DNA from: GCA-2862585 sp049890295
Lineage (GTDB): Bacteria > Bacteroidota > Bacteroidia > Flavobacteriales > UBA7312
Assembly (NCBI GenBank): GCA_049890295.1
Contig: JBMHBP010000005.1
Location: forward strand, 39,377-103,376
Direction: 5' to 3'
Length of the DNA stretch: 64,000 nucleotides
The first letter of the stretch is position 1, and every line of letters starts with the position of its first letter. The notes under the pieces are model-generated. The model worked only from the letters and a program-made list of their open reading frames with translations, was not told where the DNA came from and made no database searches. Shown here one piece after another: positions 20,541 through 28,248 of this stretch. Both the position numbers and the translations under genes were made by a program.

Positions 20541-20566
20541 AAAACTGTTTTTTTTCAATACAGTTG
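20541..20566 (-). terminator. weak terminator-like hairpin after hpf
   Basis: AACTGT/ACAGTT, a 6-bp stem with an 11-base A-rich loop, is followed on the minus strand by TTTTG. It lies between the hpf stop and the tRNA promoter. The stem is short, so efficiency is doubtful. Confidence 0.3.
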
Positions 20567-20585
20567 TAATGTTTTGGATTTTAGA

Positions 20586-20885
20586 TTAAGCTGAACGTTT
20601 TTTTTGCTTGTTTTTTTTGACCTGACGAATCATGATATCTTGTACTAAATCAATAGCTTCTTCGAATGTTTCACACTGTTTGCTTGCAAATAAATCATTG
20701 TTTCCAGTATTTACTTTTACTTCAACAATTTTATTGGATTTATTTTCAGAATTTTCGAGCTTTAGATAGACTTCTACAAAAATTAACTCTTCATCAAATT
20801 GAGTTAACTTCTCGAGTTTTTTATTTATAAAGTGTAACAGCTTTTGATCTGCATCAAAATGAATGGAATGAATTGTGATTTGCAT
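20586..20885 (-). CDS. hpf: ribosome hibernation-promoting factor (HPF/RaiA family, short form)
   Basis: Cytosolic protein of 99 residues of the short HPF/RaiA type, which binds the 30S decoding region of idle ribosomes. The beta-alpha-beta-beta-beta-alpha fold is recognisable from MQITIHSIHFDADQKLLHFI, KLEKLTQFDEELIFVEVYLK, and the final helix CETFEEAIDLVQDIMIRQV. A basic Lys/Arg tail (KKNKQKKRSA) follows. There is no long C-terminal dimerisation domain. It follows the xerC-like gene by 12 bases, in a cluster with rpsU ahead of the tRNA/tuf block. This tight linkage to ribosomal genes fits its role. Confidence 0.9.
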   Translation of the reverse strand: MQITIHSIHFDADQKLLHFINKKLEKLTQFDEELIFVEVYLKLENSENKSNKIVEVKVNTGNNDLFASKQCETFEEAIDLVQDIMIRQVKKNKQKKRSA

Positions 20886-20897
20886 AACTTTATTGTT

Positions 20898-21779
20898 TTA
20901 TGCTCTTGGATGAGCGTTTTTGTATACTTGTTTTAATTTTTGTATGGAATTATGAGTATAAATTTCTGTTGCTGTAAGACTAGCATGACCAAGAAGCTCT
21001 TTAATCACATTTAAATCTGCACCATTATTTAACATGTGTGTGGCAAATGTATGACGCAAGACATGAGGACTGGTAGTATGCAGACTAGTTACAGACGAAA
21101 TAAGTTTATTTATAATCCTGTAAACAGCACTAGGGTTCATTTTTTTTCCGCACTCGGTTATAAATAAGTATGGACTATTAAAATTTTCTAATGTACTTCT
21201 CTTTGCTATGAAAACTTCTATTGAATTACCTAATTGTAAAGCGAACGGAATAATTCGCTGTTTATTTCTTTTACCTAAAACTTTTAACTGATTATTATTA
21301 AAATCTAAATCTTTTATCTTGATGTTGATGAGTTCAGAAAGCCTTACACCTGTTGAATAAAATAATTCAACCATGAGTTTATTTCTGACGCCTATATAAC
21401 CGTCATCATGTTCAATATTATCTAAAAGGTTATGTATTTCGTCTTCAGTTAGAAAACTAGGGATTTTCTTTGATGTTTTGGAAGACTCAATTGTTATAGT
21501 AGGATTGATGTCTATAATTTTTTCTTTGATTAAAAACTTATAAAACGTTTTCAATGTTGTTATTTTTCTGTTGGTGGTTCTTGGTGAGTTTCCTCTATTT
21601 AGCTCTTCTACCAACCAACTTCTGATCATATTTTTATCGGCTTTTTGAATCTTAACTTCATAAACCTTTTCTAAAAACTGTTGAAACAATAATAAGTCTG
21701 TTTTATATGCTCTAATTGTGTGTAAGGAATATCTTTTCTCTAGAAGAAGATAATTTAGAAAACTTTTAACGTGGGGCAT
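20898..21779 (-). CDS. xerC: tyrosine recombinase, XerC/XerD family
   Basis: Site-specific recombinase of 293 residues. Residues 1-90 form the SAM-like core-binding domain (FLNYLLLEKRYSLHTIRAYK). The catalytic domain contains Arg146 in STGVRLSEL, a Lys near 170 in LGKRNKQR, His239-x2-Arg242 in PHVLRHTFATH, His265 in LLGHASLTATEIYTH, and the nucleophile Tyr274. Length and chromosomal context (with rpsU and hpf) indicate a housekeeping Xer recombinase that resolves chromosome dimers, not a mobile-element integrase. Whether it is XerC or XerD cannot be settled without the partner gene. The start codon directly follows a seven-U tract of an upstream hairpin. Confidence 0.9.
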   Translation of the reverse strand: MPHVKSFLNYLLLEKRYSLHTIRAYKTDLLLFQQFLEKVYEVKIQKADKNMIRSWLVEELNRGNSPRTTNRKITTLKTFYKFLIKEKIIDINPTITIESSKTSKKIPSFLTEDEIHNLLDNIEHDDGYIGVRNKLMVELFYSTGVRLSELINIKIKDLDFNNNQLKVLGKRNKQRIIPFALQLGNSIEVFIAKRSTLENFNSPYLFITECGKKMNPSAVYRIINKLISSVTSLHTTSPHVLRHTFATHMLNNGADLNVIKELLGHASLTATEIYTHNSIQKLKQVYKNAHPRA

Positions 21780-21780
21780 A

Positions 21781-21830
21781 AAAAAACATCATTTAAACGA
21801 ATATACTAAATTATTTGTTCGAATGATGTT
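21781..21830 (-). terminator. hairpin with U-tract between rpsU and the xerC-like gene
   Basis: AACATCATT and AATGATGTT form a perfect 9-bp stem, extended internally by CGAA/TTCG. On the minus-strand transcript it is followed by a run of U residues that ends at the xerC start codon. It probably terminates most rpsU transcripts and lets a fraction through. Confidence 0.6.
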
Positions 21831-21855
21831 AATAGTATCGTAAAGAAGGGTATAT

Positions 21856-22047
21856 TTAGTCCTCCTCTCTTCTTAATCCTTCTTTATAAGTAGCTTTAAT
21901 CTTTTGATTTCTTAACTCAACTGACTTTTTAGTGAACTCTTTTCTAGCTCTTAACTGCTTCATAGTTCCTGTCATGTTAAATTTCTTTTTGAACTTCTTC
22001 AAAGCTCTATCGATAGATTCGCCGTCTTTTACTGGAATAATTATCAT
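21856..22047 (-). CDS. rpsU: 30S ribosomal protein bS21
   Basis: Small-subunit protein of 63 residues that sits beside the 3' end of 16S rRNA. The start MIIIPVKDGESIDRALKKFK is typical; the ATG at 22045-22047 is chosen over a longer frame that would run into the promoter. Tyr54 (in KATYKEGL) is at the position implicated in sequestering the anti-Shine-Dalgarno sequence in Flavobacteriia. The 5' leader is short (about 16 bases from the predicted start site) and A-rich, with no Shine-Dalgarno sequence. A consensus promoter lies immediately upstream and a terminator-like hairpin downstream. Confidence 0.95.
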   Translation of the reverse strand: MIIIPVKDGESIDRALKKFKKKFNMTGTMKQLRARKEFTKKSVELRNQKIKATYKEGLRREED

Positions 22048-22069
22048 ATTTTTTTCTATAATTGGGCTG

Positions 22070-22099
22070 CAAATATACAAATATATACTTCTCTTGCAA
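22070..22099 (-). promoter_or_regulatory. promoter of rpsU
   Basis: On the minus strand, TTG (22097-22099), 19 bases, then TATATTTG (22070-22077) fit the Bacteroidota consensus exactly. A second, overlapping TATATTTG lies about 9 bases upstream. The element starts just after the acyl-CoA dehydrogenase stop codon. Confidence 0.75.
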
Positions 22100-22103
22100 C
22101 CGC

Positions 22104-23243
22104 TTATCTCAATATTTGTTTTGAAATAACAATCTTTTGAATTTCTGAAGTTCCTTCACCTATAGTACATAGTTTAGAGTCTCTGTAAAATCTTTCTACA
22201 CTGAAGTCTTTGGTGTATCCATAACCTCCTAATATCTGTACAGCATCATTTGATACCTTTACAGCTACTTCTGATGAATAATATTTTGCCATAGCACCAC
22301 TTAGTGTTACATTTCCTTTATTAGATTTTTCGTTTACAGCATTATGAAGCAATAATTCTGAGGCTTCAATTGTTGTAGCCATATCAGCGAGTTTAAAAGC
22401 AATAGCTTGATGTTGAGCAATTGGTTTTCCAAACTGAATTCTTTCTTTAGCATATTTTAATGATGCTTGAAATGCTCCCTTTGCAATTCCCACTGAGAGA
22501 GCTGCAATTGAAATTCTACCCCCATCAAGTACTTTCATAGCTTGAATAAATCCTTCACCTACTTTACCTAAAATGTTTTCTTGAGGAATTCTACAATTAT
22601 CAAAAACTAACTCGGCGGTTTCAGACGCTCTCATTCCTAATTTATCTTCTTTTTTACCTGACGAAAATCCTTTGGTTCCTTTTTCAACAATAAATGCTGT
22701 CATTCCTTTAGAATCACCTTTTTCTCCTGTTCTGGCAATGACAACTGCGATATCTCCGCTAATGGCATGAGTAATAAAATTTTTAGCACCGTTTAATACC
22801 CAATGGCTACCCTCTTTTTTAGCTGTCGTTGACATACCACCAGCATCTGATCCTGTGTTATGCTCTGTTAAGCCCCATGCTCCGAGATGTTCAGCTGAGG
22901 CTAACTTTGGTAAATATTTTTGTTTTTGTTCTTCGTTACCAAATTGAAGAATATGACCTGTACAAAGTGAATTATGTGCGGCCATAGAAAGACCAATTGA
23001 GGGATCAACAATAGATAATTGTTCTATAGCAGTAACATATTCTGGATAACCAAATCCGGATCCGCCATATTCTTGAGGCACTAATACTCCCATCAATCCT
23101 AGATTACCTAATTTTTTAAATACATCAATCGGAAAGAATTGATTATCATCCCATTCTTTCATTTTTGGCAAGACTTCCTTTTTGGTAAAGGAATGAAGCA
23201 TTTCTGCAATTAATTGTTGATTTTCATTGTATTTAAAATTCAT
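22104..23243 (-). CDS. acyl-CoA dehydrogenase
   Basis: FAD-dependent dehydrogenase of 379 residues that oxidises acyl-CoA to trans-2-enoyl-CoA in fatty-acid or branched-chain amino-acid breakdown. Seen in sequence: GAWGLTEHNTGSDAGGMSTT (FAD/substrate region), the segment KNFITHAISGDIAVV, RIQFGKPIAQHQAIAFKLAD, and the C-terminal IGEGTSEIQKIVISK. The Glu of the last motif is the expected catalytic base of the short-chain/butyryl-type subgroup. Length is standard. Its ATG overlaps the apt stop (ATGA), so translation is probably coupled to apt. Chain-length specificity is not assignable. Confidence 0.92.
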   Translation of the reverse strand: MNFKYNENQQLIAEMLHSFTKKEVLPKMKEWDDNQFFPIDVFKKLGNLGLMGVLVPQEYGGSGFGYPEYVTAIEQLSIVDPSIGLSMAAHNSLCTGHILQFGNEEQKQKYLPKLASAEHLGAWGLTEHNTGSDAGGMSTTAKKEGSHWVLNGAKNFITHAISGDIAVVIARTGEKGDSKGMTAFIVEKGTKGFSSGKKEDKLGMRASETAELVFDNCRIPQENILGKVGEGFIQAMKVLDGGRISIAALSVGIAKGAFQASLKYAKERIQFGKPIAQHQAIAFKLADMATTIEASELLLHNAVNEKSNKGNVTLSGAMAKYYSSEVAVKVSNDAVQILGGYGYTKDFSVERFYRDSKLCTIGEGTSEIQKIVISKQILR

Positions 23244-23773
23244 GTCTGGTAATTAAGTAACGATATTATATCTTTTGAGTACTTCTCTAACGAAACTCGG
23301 CCATGTAGATTATCTAGTTCTACTAAAAATAAAAATGAGGTTATATTCCCTCCTAGTCGTTTAACTAGTTTAGAAGTTGCTTTTGCGGTTCCTCCTGTGG
23401 CTAATAAATCATCATGAATAACGACATTCCATCCTTTAGAAATTGAATCTGTATGGATTTCTAATTTAGCACTGCCGTATTCTAAATTATATTCTTCTGA
23501 TATGGTTGTTGATGGTAATTTACCTGCCTTTCGTACTGGGACAAATGGAATGTTCAATGCATTGGCTATCATCATACCAAATAAAAACCCGCGGCTTTCA
23601 ACTCCTATTATGGCATCAATATTTTTTCCTTCAAGCCTTTCAATAAATGTATTTAATACTATTGAAGACGTTTCGGGATCTAAAAGAATGGGTGTAATAT
23701 CTTTAAACGAAATACCTTCTTTTGGAAAGTCTTTGACTTCTCTTATCTTACTTGCTATTAATTGAGTTTCCAT
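23240..23773 (-). CDS. apt: adenine phosphoribosyltransferase
   Basis: Purine-salvage enzyme that forms AMP from adenine and PRPP; 177 residues from the ATG at 23771-23773 (METQLIASKIREVKDFPKEG). The PRPP-binding loop is VVIHDDLLATGGTAKA and the upstream adenine-binding segment is GVESRGFLFG. A longer frame begins at 23818 but adds residues not seen in the family and would deepen the overlap with the upstream gene. With the chosen start, it overlaps the 3' end of the helix-hairpin-helix gene by 26 bases and the acyl-CoA dehydrogenase start by 4. Confidence 0.93.
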   Translation of the reverse strand: METQLIASKIREVKDFPKEGISFKDITPILLDPETSSIVLNTFIERLEGKNIDAIIGVESRGFLFGMMIANALNIPFVPVRKAGKLPSTTISEEYNLEYGSAKLEIHTDSISKGWNVVIHDDLLATGGTAKATSKLVKRLGGNITSFLFLVELDNLHGRVSLEKYSKDIISLLNYQT

Positions 23774-24416
23774 CAACAGAAATGTATGGTGCAATTTTAC
23801 GAAATTTAAGAGAGTCAATCAAATGTAACTTTTTCAAATCGCTAACGCTTTTGTATTTACCATGTTGTTTTTTATAATTTACTATGGATTTTGCTATTTT
23901 ATTTGAGATGTATGGGTGTTTTGCAAGATCAAATGCACTATTTTCATTTATATTAATTTTTTTAATTTCAGAAATATCTACGTAGGTGAATTGTTGAAAT
24001 GAGTTGAATCTTGAAGTGTCTAAACCATACACTTCTAGTAATTGTTGTTTTGAAAAAAAACCACCCAATAGACTACGATATTTATAAATTCTTTTTGCAA
24101 AAAAGGGGCCAATTTTGGGTAAAAGTTCAAAATCTGAAGTGTCTGCAGAATTAATCTCGATTAATAAAGGTTGTTTTTTGAATTCTATTTTTGTTATGTC
24201 TTTTTTAGCCTTAAACTGTTTACTGGCTTTTGGTTTTTGATACTTTTTCTGAATTGACTTTAAATTTTCTACTTCGATTTGAAATGTTGAAAAGTCAAAC
24301 GGTAGTTCTTCCTCATAACAACAATTACTAGAAATCAAATGGACAATGATTATGATAATCACAAGAAATAAAAATCCATTTCTATGAACTGAATTAAAAT
24401 AAAAAAAGTTTTTCAT
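23748..24416 (-). CDS. membrane-anchored helix-hairpin-helix protein (ComEA-like)
   Basis: Protein of 222 residues with an N-terminal hydrophobic stretch of about 20 residues (rich in Ile/Val, ending SSNCC), then a charged linker, then tandem helix-hairpin-helix units. The first unit is INSADTSDFELLPKIGPFFA, followed by KRIYKYRSLLGGFFSKQQLL. The second is INENSAFDLAKHPYISNKIA. This architecture resembles ComEA-type DNA-binding proteins, which bind DNA at the cell surface during uptake; Bacteroidota members often carry repeated HhH units. A role in DNA uptake is inference only, and no other competence genes are nearby. The gene overlaps apt. Confidence 0.75.
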   Translation of the reverse strand: MKNFFYFNSVHRNGFLFLVIIIIIVHLISSNCCYEEELPFDFSTFQIEVENLKSIQKKYQKPKASKQFKAKKDITKIEFKKQPLLIEINSADTSDFELLPKIGPFFAKRIYKYRSLLGGFFSKQQLLEVYGLDTSRFNSFQQFTYVDISEIKKININENSAFDLAKHPYISNKIAKSIVNYKKQHGKYKSVSDLKKLHLIDSLKFRKIAPYISVDGNSINSK

Positions 24417-24432
24417 GGCAATAGCTACTAAG

Positions 24433-25944
24433 CTATTTTATTTTTCTTATTTGACCTGTCTTAATTTTATTAAAGTAATTTTTAAGATCTACCTTTACTT
24501 CGCCTGAAAGAATCAGCAGACCTAAAATATTTGGAAAGGCCATAGCTAAAATCATCATATCAGAAAAGTCGAGTACTGCGCCTAATTTTACAGATGAGCC
24601 AATAACAATAAAAATTAAAAACAAAAGCTTGTAAAGAAGTTCTGATCTTTTTGATGAACCAAATAAGTAAGTCCAAGATTTTAAGCCATAGTATGACCAA
24701 GAAATCATGGTTGAAAAAGCAAATAAGAAAATGGCTATTACTAGTACATATGGAAACCATGAAATAACACTCTCAAAGGCTTGTGATGTTAGTTGTGCTC
24801 CTTCAACACCCTGTACGCCTGACATTCCTGTAACAATGATAACTAAAGCGGTCATAGTACAAATTACAACGGTATCAATAAATGGCTCCAGTAAAGAAAC
24901 CAAACCTTCACTAACTGGCTCATTAGTTTTAGTAGCTGAATGAGCGATAGACGCTGACCCAACACCAGCTTCATTTGAAAAAGCTGCTCTTCTGAACCCT
25001 TGTATAATAACACCTATAAATCCACCAAATGCTGCACTGGGAGCAAATGCACCTTGTATTATCATTGAGAAAGCGTTTCCAATTTCATTAAAATGAACTG
25101 TTAATATAACTAGTGCAGCTGTGACATAAAGAACTGCCATTAGAGGTACAATTTTCTCTGTTACTTTTGCTATACTTTTTATCCCACCAATAATAACGAC
25201 ACCTACTAATATAGCAAGTAAAAAGCCGAACATAGGACCATTTCCTGAAAGCATTGGAAATTGACCAGACAGCTGAGCATAAGCTTGATTTGCCTGAAAC
25301 ATATTTCCTCCTCCAAAAGAACCTCCAATACATAATATCGCAAATAATACTGCTAGTACTTTTCCTGTGTTGGTAAAACCATATTTTGATAAACCATTTT
25401 TGAGATAATACATTGGACCGCCTGAGACTTCACCTTTTTCATTAATTATTCTGTATTTAACCCCTAAAGTACATTCTACAAATTTTGATGACATTCCCAA
25501 TAAACCAGCTACAATCATCCAAAAAGTTGCTCCTGGCCCACCAACTGAAATAGCTACTGCCACACCTGCTATATTTCCTAGTCCTACAGTTGCTGAAAGT
25601 GCAGTTGCCAAAGCTTGAAAATGTGACACTTCACCTTTGTCATTTGGATCATCGTATTTTCCTCTTACTAAATCTATAGCGTGTTTGAATCCTCTTACGT
25701 TTACAAAACTCATTTTAAATGTAAAGAACAGAGCCCCAAAGATCAACCATACAACTACTATTGGTATAGTTACACCCAAATCTATTCCCAAAGCCGCTAC
25801 GGGATCCCAAAATATCACTTTTGCTAGCACTTCAACAATCGGAACAAAGAAATTATTTATTTTATCACCCAATGATTGTGATTCATTTGCTAGTAAAAAT
25901 TTGGTAAAAAACAATGCTGTTAGAGTAAGAAAAAATCTCTTCAT
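24433..25944 (-). CDS. alanine/glycine:cation symporter (AGCS family)
   Basis: Inner-membrane Na+- or H+-coupled amino-acid symporter of 503 residues with about ten membrane spans. Family segments include [19 protein letters not shown] with the substrate-binding glycines near residue 120, [11 protein letters not shown], and [20 protein letters not shown], then [18 protein letters not shown]. An N-terminal cleavable-looking segment ([20 protein letters not shown]) precedes the first true span, a feature seen in Bacteroidota members. It lies 2 bases downstream of the sugar-nucleotide reductase gene, so it is co-transcribed in the long minus-strand run. Substrate (alanine versus glycine) is not resolved. 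Confidence 0.9.
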   Translation of the reverse strand: MKRFFLTLTALFFTKFLLANESQSLGDKINNFFVPIVEVLAKVIFWDPVAALGIDLGVTIPIVVVWLIFGALFFTFKMSFVNVRGFKHAIDLVRGKYDDPNDKGEVSHFQALATALSATVGLGNIAGVAVAISVGGPGATFWMIVAGLLGMSSKFVECTLGVKYRIINEKGEVSGGPMYYLKNGLSKYGFTNTGKVLAVLFAILCIGGSFGGGNMFQANQAYAQLSGQFPMLSGNGPMFGFLLAILVGVVIIGGIKSIAKVTEKIVPLMAVLYVTAALVILTVHFNEIGNAFSMIIQGAFAPSAAFGGFIGVIIQGFRRAAFSNEAGVGSASIAHSATKTNEPVSEGLVSLLEPFIDTVVICTMTALVIIVTGMSGVQGVEGAQLTSQAFESVISWFPYVLVIAIFLFAFSTMISWSYYGLKSWTYLFGSSKRSELLYKLLFLIFIVIGSSVKLGAVLDFSDMMILAMAFPNILGLLILSGEVKVDLKNYFNKIKTGQIRKIK

Positions 25945-25946
25945 TT

Positions 25947-26849
25947 TTAATGTTTAATTAGTTGTTGTTCAACGATTTTTAAACCCTCCTCAAACGAATG
26001 AGGCTCATATCCGAGTTCATTTTTTGATTTATCTAAAATAAAACCTGTTCTGGGTGGTCGTTTTGCTTTTTGATTAAGTGTTTTTGATGATATTCTATTT
26101 ATGTTTGAATCATCGCATTTATAAAATTTTGCCATGCGTTGAATCATTTCAAAAATACTCATTATATCTTTTCCAGAAGCATTAAATATTCCTGTGGCTT
26201 GTTTTTTTATCACTAAAGCACAAGCTTGAGCTAAATCTTCTGCAAGTGTTGGTGATCTAAACTGATCATCGATAATATTCATTGGTTGACCATCTTTCAG
26301 TGCTTTTCTGGCCCAAAGTACTATATTGTTTCTTTCTAATTTTTCGGCTGTACCATAAATGATTATGGTTCTTAACACACACCATTTTATTGAAGATTCA
26401 TGTAATATGTTCTCTGACTTCAACTTTGATAAGCCGTAATAACTCAATGGATTAGGCTTGTCCGATTCAGTATAAGGCCCACTATTTCCATCGAAAATAA
26501 AATCTGTAGAAATATGAATCAAATGAGCTCTATGACGTTGACATGCATCTGCTAAATAGCGTACTGCATTTACATTAACATCATCACATATTGCTTTATT
26601 ATCCTCACATCCATCTACATTAGTCATTGCTGCTGCATTGATGATGAAGTCAGGCTTAAATCTTTCAACGATATGCAAAACATCATCTTTATTGGTAACA
26701 TCGAGTGACTGATATTTAAAATTTTCAATTTTACTCAACACACAGGCCCTTAATGAAGTAGCCAACACTGTGAAGTCTTTTTTTAATAAATGAATTAGTT
26801 TTTGACCTAACAAACCATTACTTCCGGTAATTAACACTTTCTGTTTCAT
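25947..26849 (-). CDS. NAD(P)-dependent sugar-nucleotide reductase (dTDP-4-dehydrorhamnose reductase, RfbD-like)
   Basis: Extended short-chain dehydrogenase of 300 residues. The nucleotide-binding motif is [13 protein letters not shown] at the N-terminus. The active site consists of STDFIFDG and YGLSKLKSE (YxxxK). The C-terminal substrate domain ends with [14 protein letters not shown] and [13 protein letters not shown], as in RfbD. The family includes dTDP-4-dehydrorhamnose reductases and related methionine adenosyltransferase regulatory-type proteins. No other rhamnose-pathway genes are adjacent, so the substrate is uncertain. Its ATG overlaps the stop of the small PspC gene (ATGA). Confidence 0.82.
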   Translation of the reverse strand: MKQKVLITGSNGLLGQKLIHLLKKDFTVLATSLRACVLSKIENFKYQSLDVTNKDDVLHIVERFKPDFIINAAAMTNVDGCEDNKAICDDVNVNAVRYLADACQRHRAHLIHISTDFIFDGNSGPYTESDKPNPLSYYGLSKLKSENILHESSIKWCVLRTIIIYGTAEKLERNNIVLWARKALKDGQPMNIIDDQFRSPTLAEDLAQACALVIKKQATGIFNASGKDIMSIFEMIQRMAKFYKCDDSNINRISSKTLNQKAKRPPRTGFILDKSKNELGYEPHSFEEGLKIVEQQLIKH

Positions 26850-27013
26850 AAACTATTTTTAGGCATTAGGGCAAATAAAATGAGATATATGATAATAGGC
26901 GACCCAAAACCTAAAACTGTGGCAACAATAAATAACGCTCTTATTCCGGTAACATCGAGCTCAAACTTTTCAGAAAGCCATGCACACACTCCTAATAATT
27001 TTTTATCGGTCAT
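26846..27013 (-). CDS. short PspC-domain membrane protein
   Basis: Small gene of 55 codons. The frame begins MTDKKLLGVCAWLSEKFELD and continues into a hydrophobic segment ending [13 protein letters not shown]. This is a minimal PspC domain: a short amphipathic lead (KLLGVCAWLSEKFELDVTGIR) and one or two closely spaced membrane helices ending in the typical Leu-Met-Pro. It starts one base below the channel gene's stop codon and ends in an ATGA overlap with the reductase start. Its immediate placement argues that it is real and co-translated. PspC proteins sense membrane stress in enterobacteria; the role here is unknown. Confidence 0.75.
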   Translation of the reverse strand: MTDKKLLGVCAWLSEKFELDVTGIRALFIVATVLGFGSPIIIYLILFALMPKNSL

Positions 27014-28030
27014 TTATTTAAAAATATTATTGAGTTGATTGATTTGTTCATAACTACCCAATACAAATAGTTTTGAATTAGGTAAAAGCGGTGTGTCAGC
27101 ACTGGGGTTGATAATATATTTACCATCATGTGTTTTATAACCAATTATATTACAACCCGTGCTATATCGGATATTTAGATCTTTAATCGTTTTATCATGC
27201 AGTTCATCGGGCAGAGTTTCAAAAGAAATTTCATCTAAATTTACTTCTGCATCACCATCCATAGCGATATTATCCAAAAACTTAACTACATCTGGATTTG
27301 TAACTAACGACGCCATGTGTGCTCCACCCAGTTTTTCGGGCATGATAACATTATCTGCTCCTGCAATTTTCAATTTTTTATAAGATTCTTCATTAGTTGC
27401 TTTGCTTATTATTGTAAGGTCTTTATTTTTCTGTCTAGCAGATAAAACAACATATAGATTGTCTGAATCCGAAGAAAGACAACTAATTAATGCTGTTGCT
27501 TTTTGAATTCCAGCACGTTCTAAATTTTCATCTAATGTGGCATCTCCTTTTATAAATAACACTGAATTAGATTGATTATATTCCTTAATCAATTGTTCGT
27601 TTTCATCAATAACTACATAATCTTGATCGTGAGTGAATAATTTTTTAGCTGCCTGCGAACCGTTTCTTCCATAACCACAAATAATTACATGATTGTTGAT
27701 TTTGTTTAATTCTTTCTTCACTTTGTAATCCTTAAAATATTGATTAAATTTTCCACTTATAATATATGATGTAATTATAGAAACTGCATAAGCAAATGTA
27801 CCAAAACTTAAAATAATTAGACCGGTTGTAAATAACCTACCATTTGAACTTAATTCTCTTACTTCTTGAAACCCTACTGTTGAAAGAGTGATAACTGTCA
27901 TATACAGAGCTTCTAAAAATGTATAGTTTTCTATAAACATAAAACCTACAATACCTGAAAATACTAATACGACGGTTAGGAAAGAAGCGGCATATATTTT
28001 TGAAAAAAATCGGAAATTAGGTTTTATCAT
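27014..28030 (-). CDS. two-span potassium channel with RCK/TrkA-N domain
   Basis: Inner-membrane ion channel of 338 residues with MthK/Kch-like architecture. Helix 1 is at about 14-33, the pore helix and filter are ALYMTVITLSTVGFQEV at 41-57 (TVGF where TVGY is classical), and helix 2 is at about 67-92. A cytoplasmic RCK region follows: a TrkA-N Rossmann fold beginning VIICGYGRNGSQAAKKLF (115-132) and a TrkA-C domain at about 260-338. It is a ligand-gated K+ channel by family. It is sandwiched between two PspC-domain genes, overlapping one stop codon and abutting the other start, which points to a single functional cassette. Confidence 0.88.
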   Translation of the reverse strand: MIKPNFRFFSKIYAASFLTVVLVFSGIVGFMFIENYTFLEALYMTVITLSTVGFQEVRELSSNGRLFTTGLIILSFGTFAYAVSIITSYIISGKFNQYFKDYKVKKELNKINNHVIICGYGRNGSQAAKKLFTHDQDYVVIDENEQLIKEYNQSNSVLFIKGDATLDENLERAGIQKATALISCLSSDSDNLYVVLSARQKNKDLTIISKATNEESYKKLKIAGADNVIMPEKLGGAHMASLVTNPDVVKFLDNIAMDGDAEVNLDEISFETLPDELHDKTIKDLNIRYSTGCNIIGYKTHDGKYIINPSADTPLLPNSKLFVLGSYEQINQLNNIFK

Positions 28031-28248
28031 TATAAATCAAATACACTGGGTCGTTTTCGATATTTAAAATGGTTTCTGACTCTTAACACAAAAACCATTG
28101 TGAGGTATAGCAGTGGTATACCAAAGTTTACGAAAGATAAATAAATGAAAAATAATCTAACAAATGATGCCTTAATGCCTAACTTTCTTGCCCACCAGGC
28201 ACTAACACCAAAAAATTGTTTTTCAAAAAAGTTTATTAAGTAACTCAT
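28030..28248 (-). CDS. PspC-domain membrane protein
   Basis: Protein of 72 residues with a PspC-type lead (FFEKQFFGVSAWWARKLGI) and hydrophobic segments at about 28-57 (VRLFFIYLSFVNFGIPLLYL). A basic tail (RVRNHFKYRKRPSVFDL) is predicted to be cytoplasmic. It is about a third longer than the other PspC gene at 26846-27013. Its stop overlaps the ATG of the K+ channel by one base, and its start overlaps the end of the DUF2851 gene by 4 bases. Translation is therefore likely coupled through all of these genes. Function is inferred only from domain similarity. Confidence 0.75.
   Translation of the reverse strand: MSYLINFFEKQFFGVSAWWARKLGIKASFVRLFFIYLSFVNFGIPLLYLTMVFVLRVRNHFKYRKRPSVFDL

Noticed and set aside
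20898..21779. Integrase of a mobile element next to tRNA genes
   Set aside because: The recombinase lies in a conserved housekeeping cluster with rpsU and hpf, the nearby tRNAs are intact, and no attachment-site duplication is seen.
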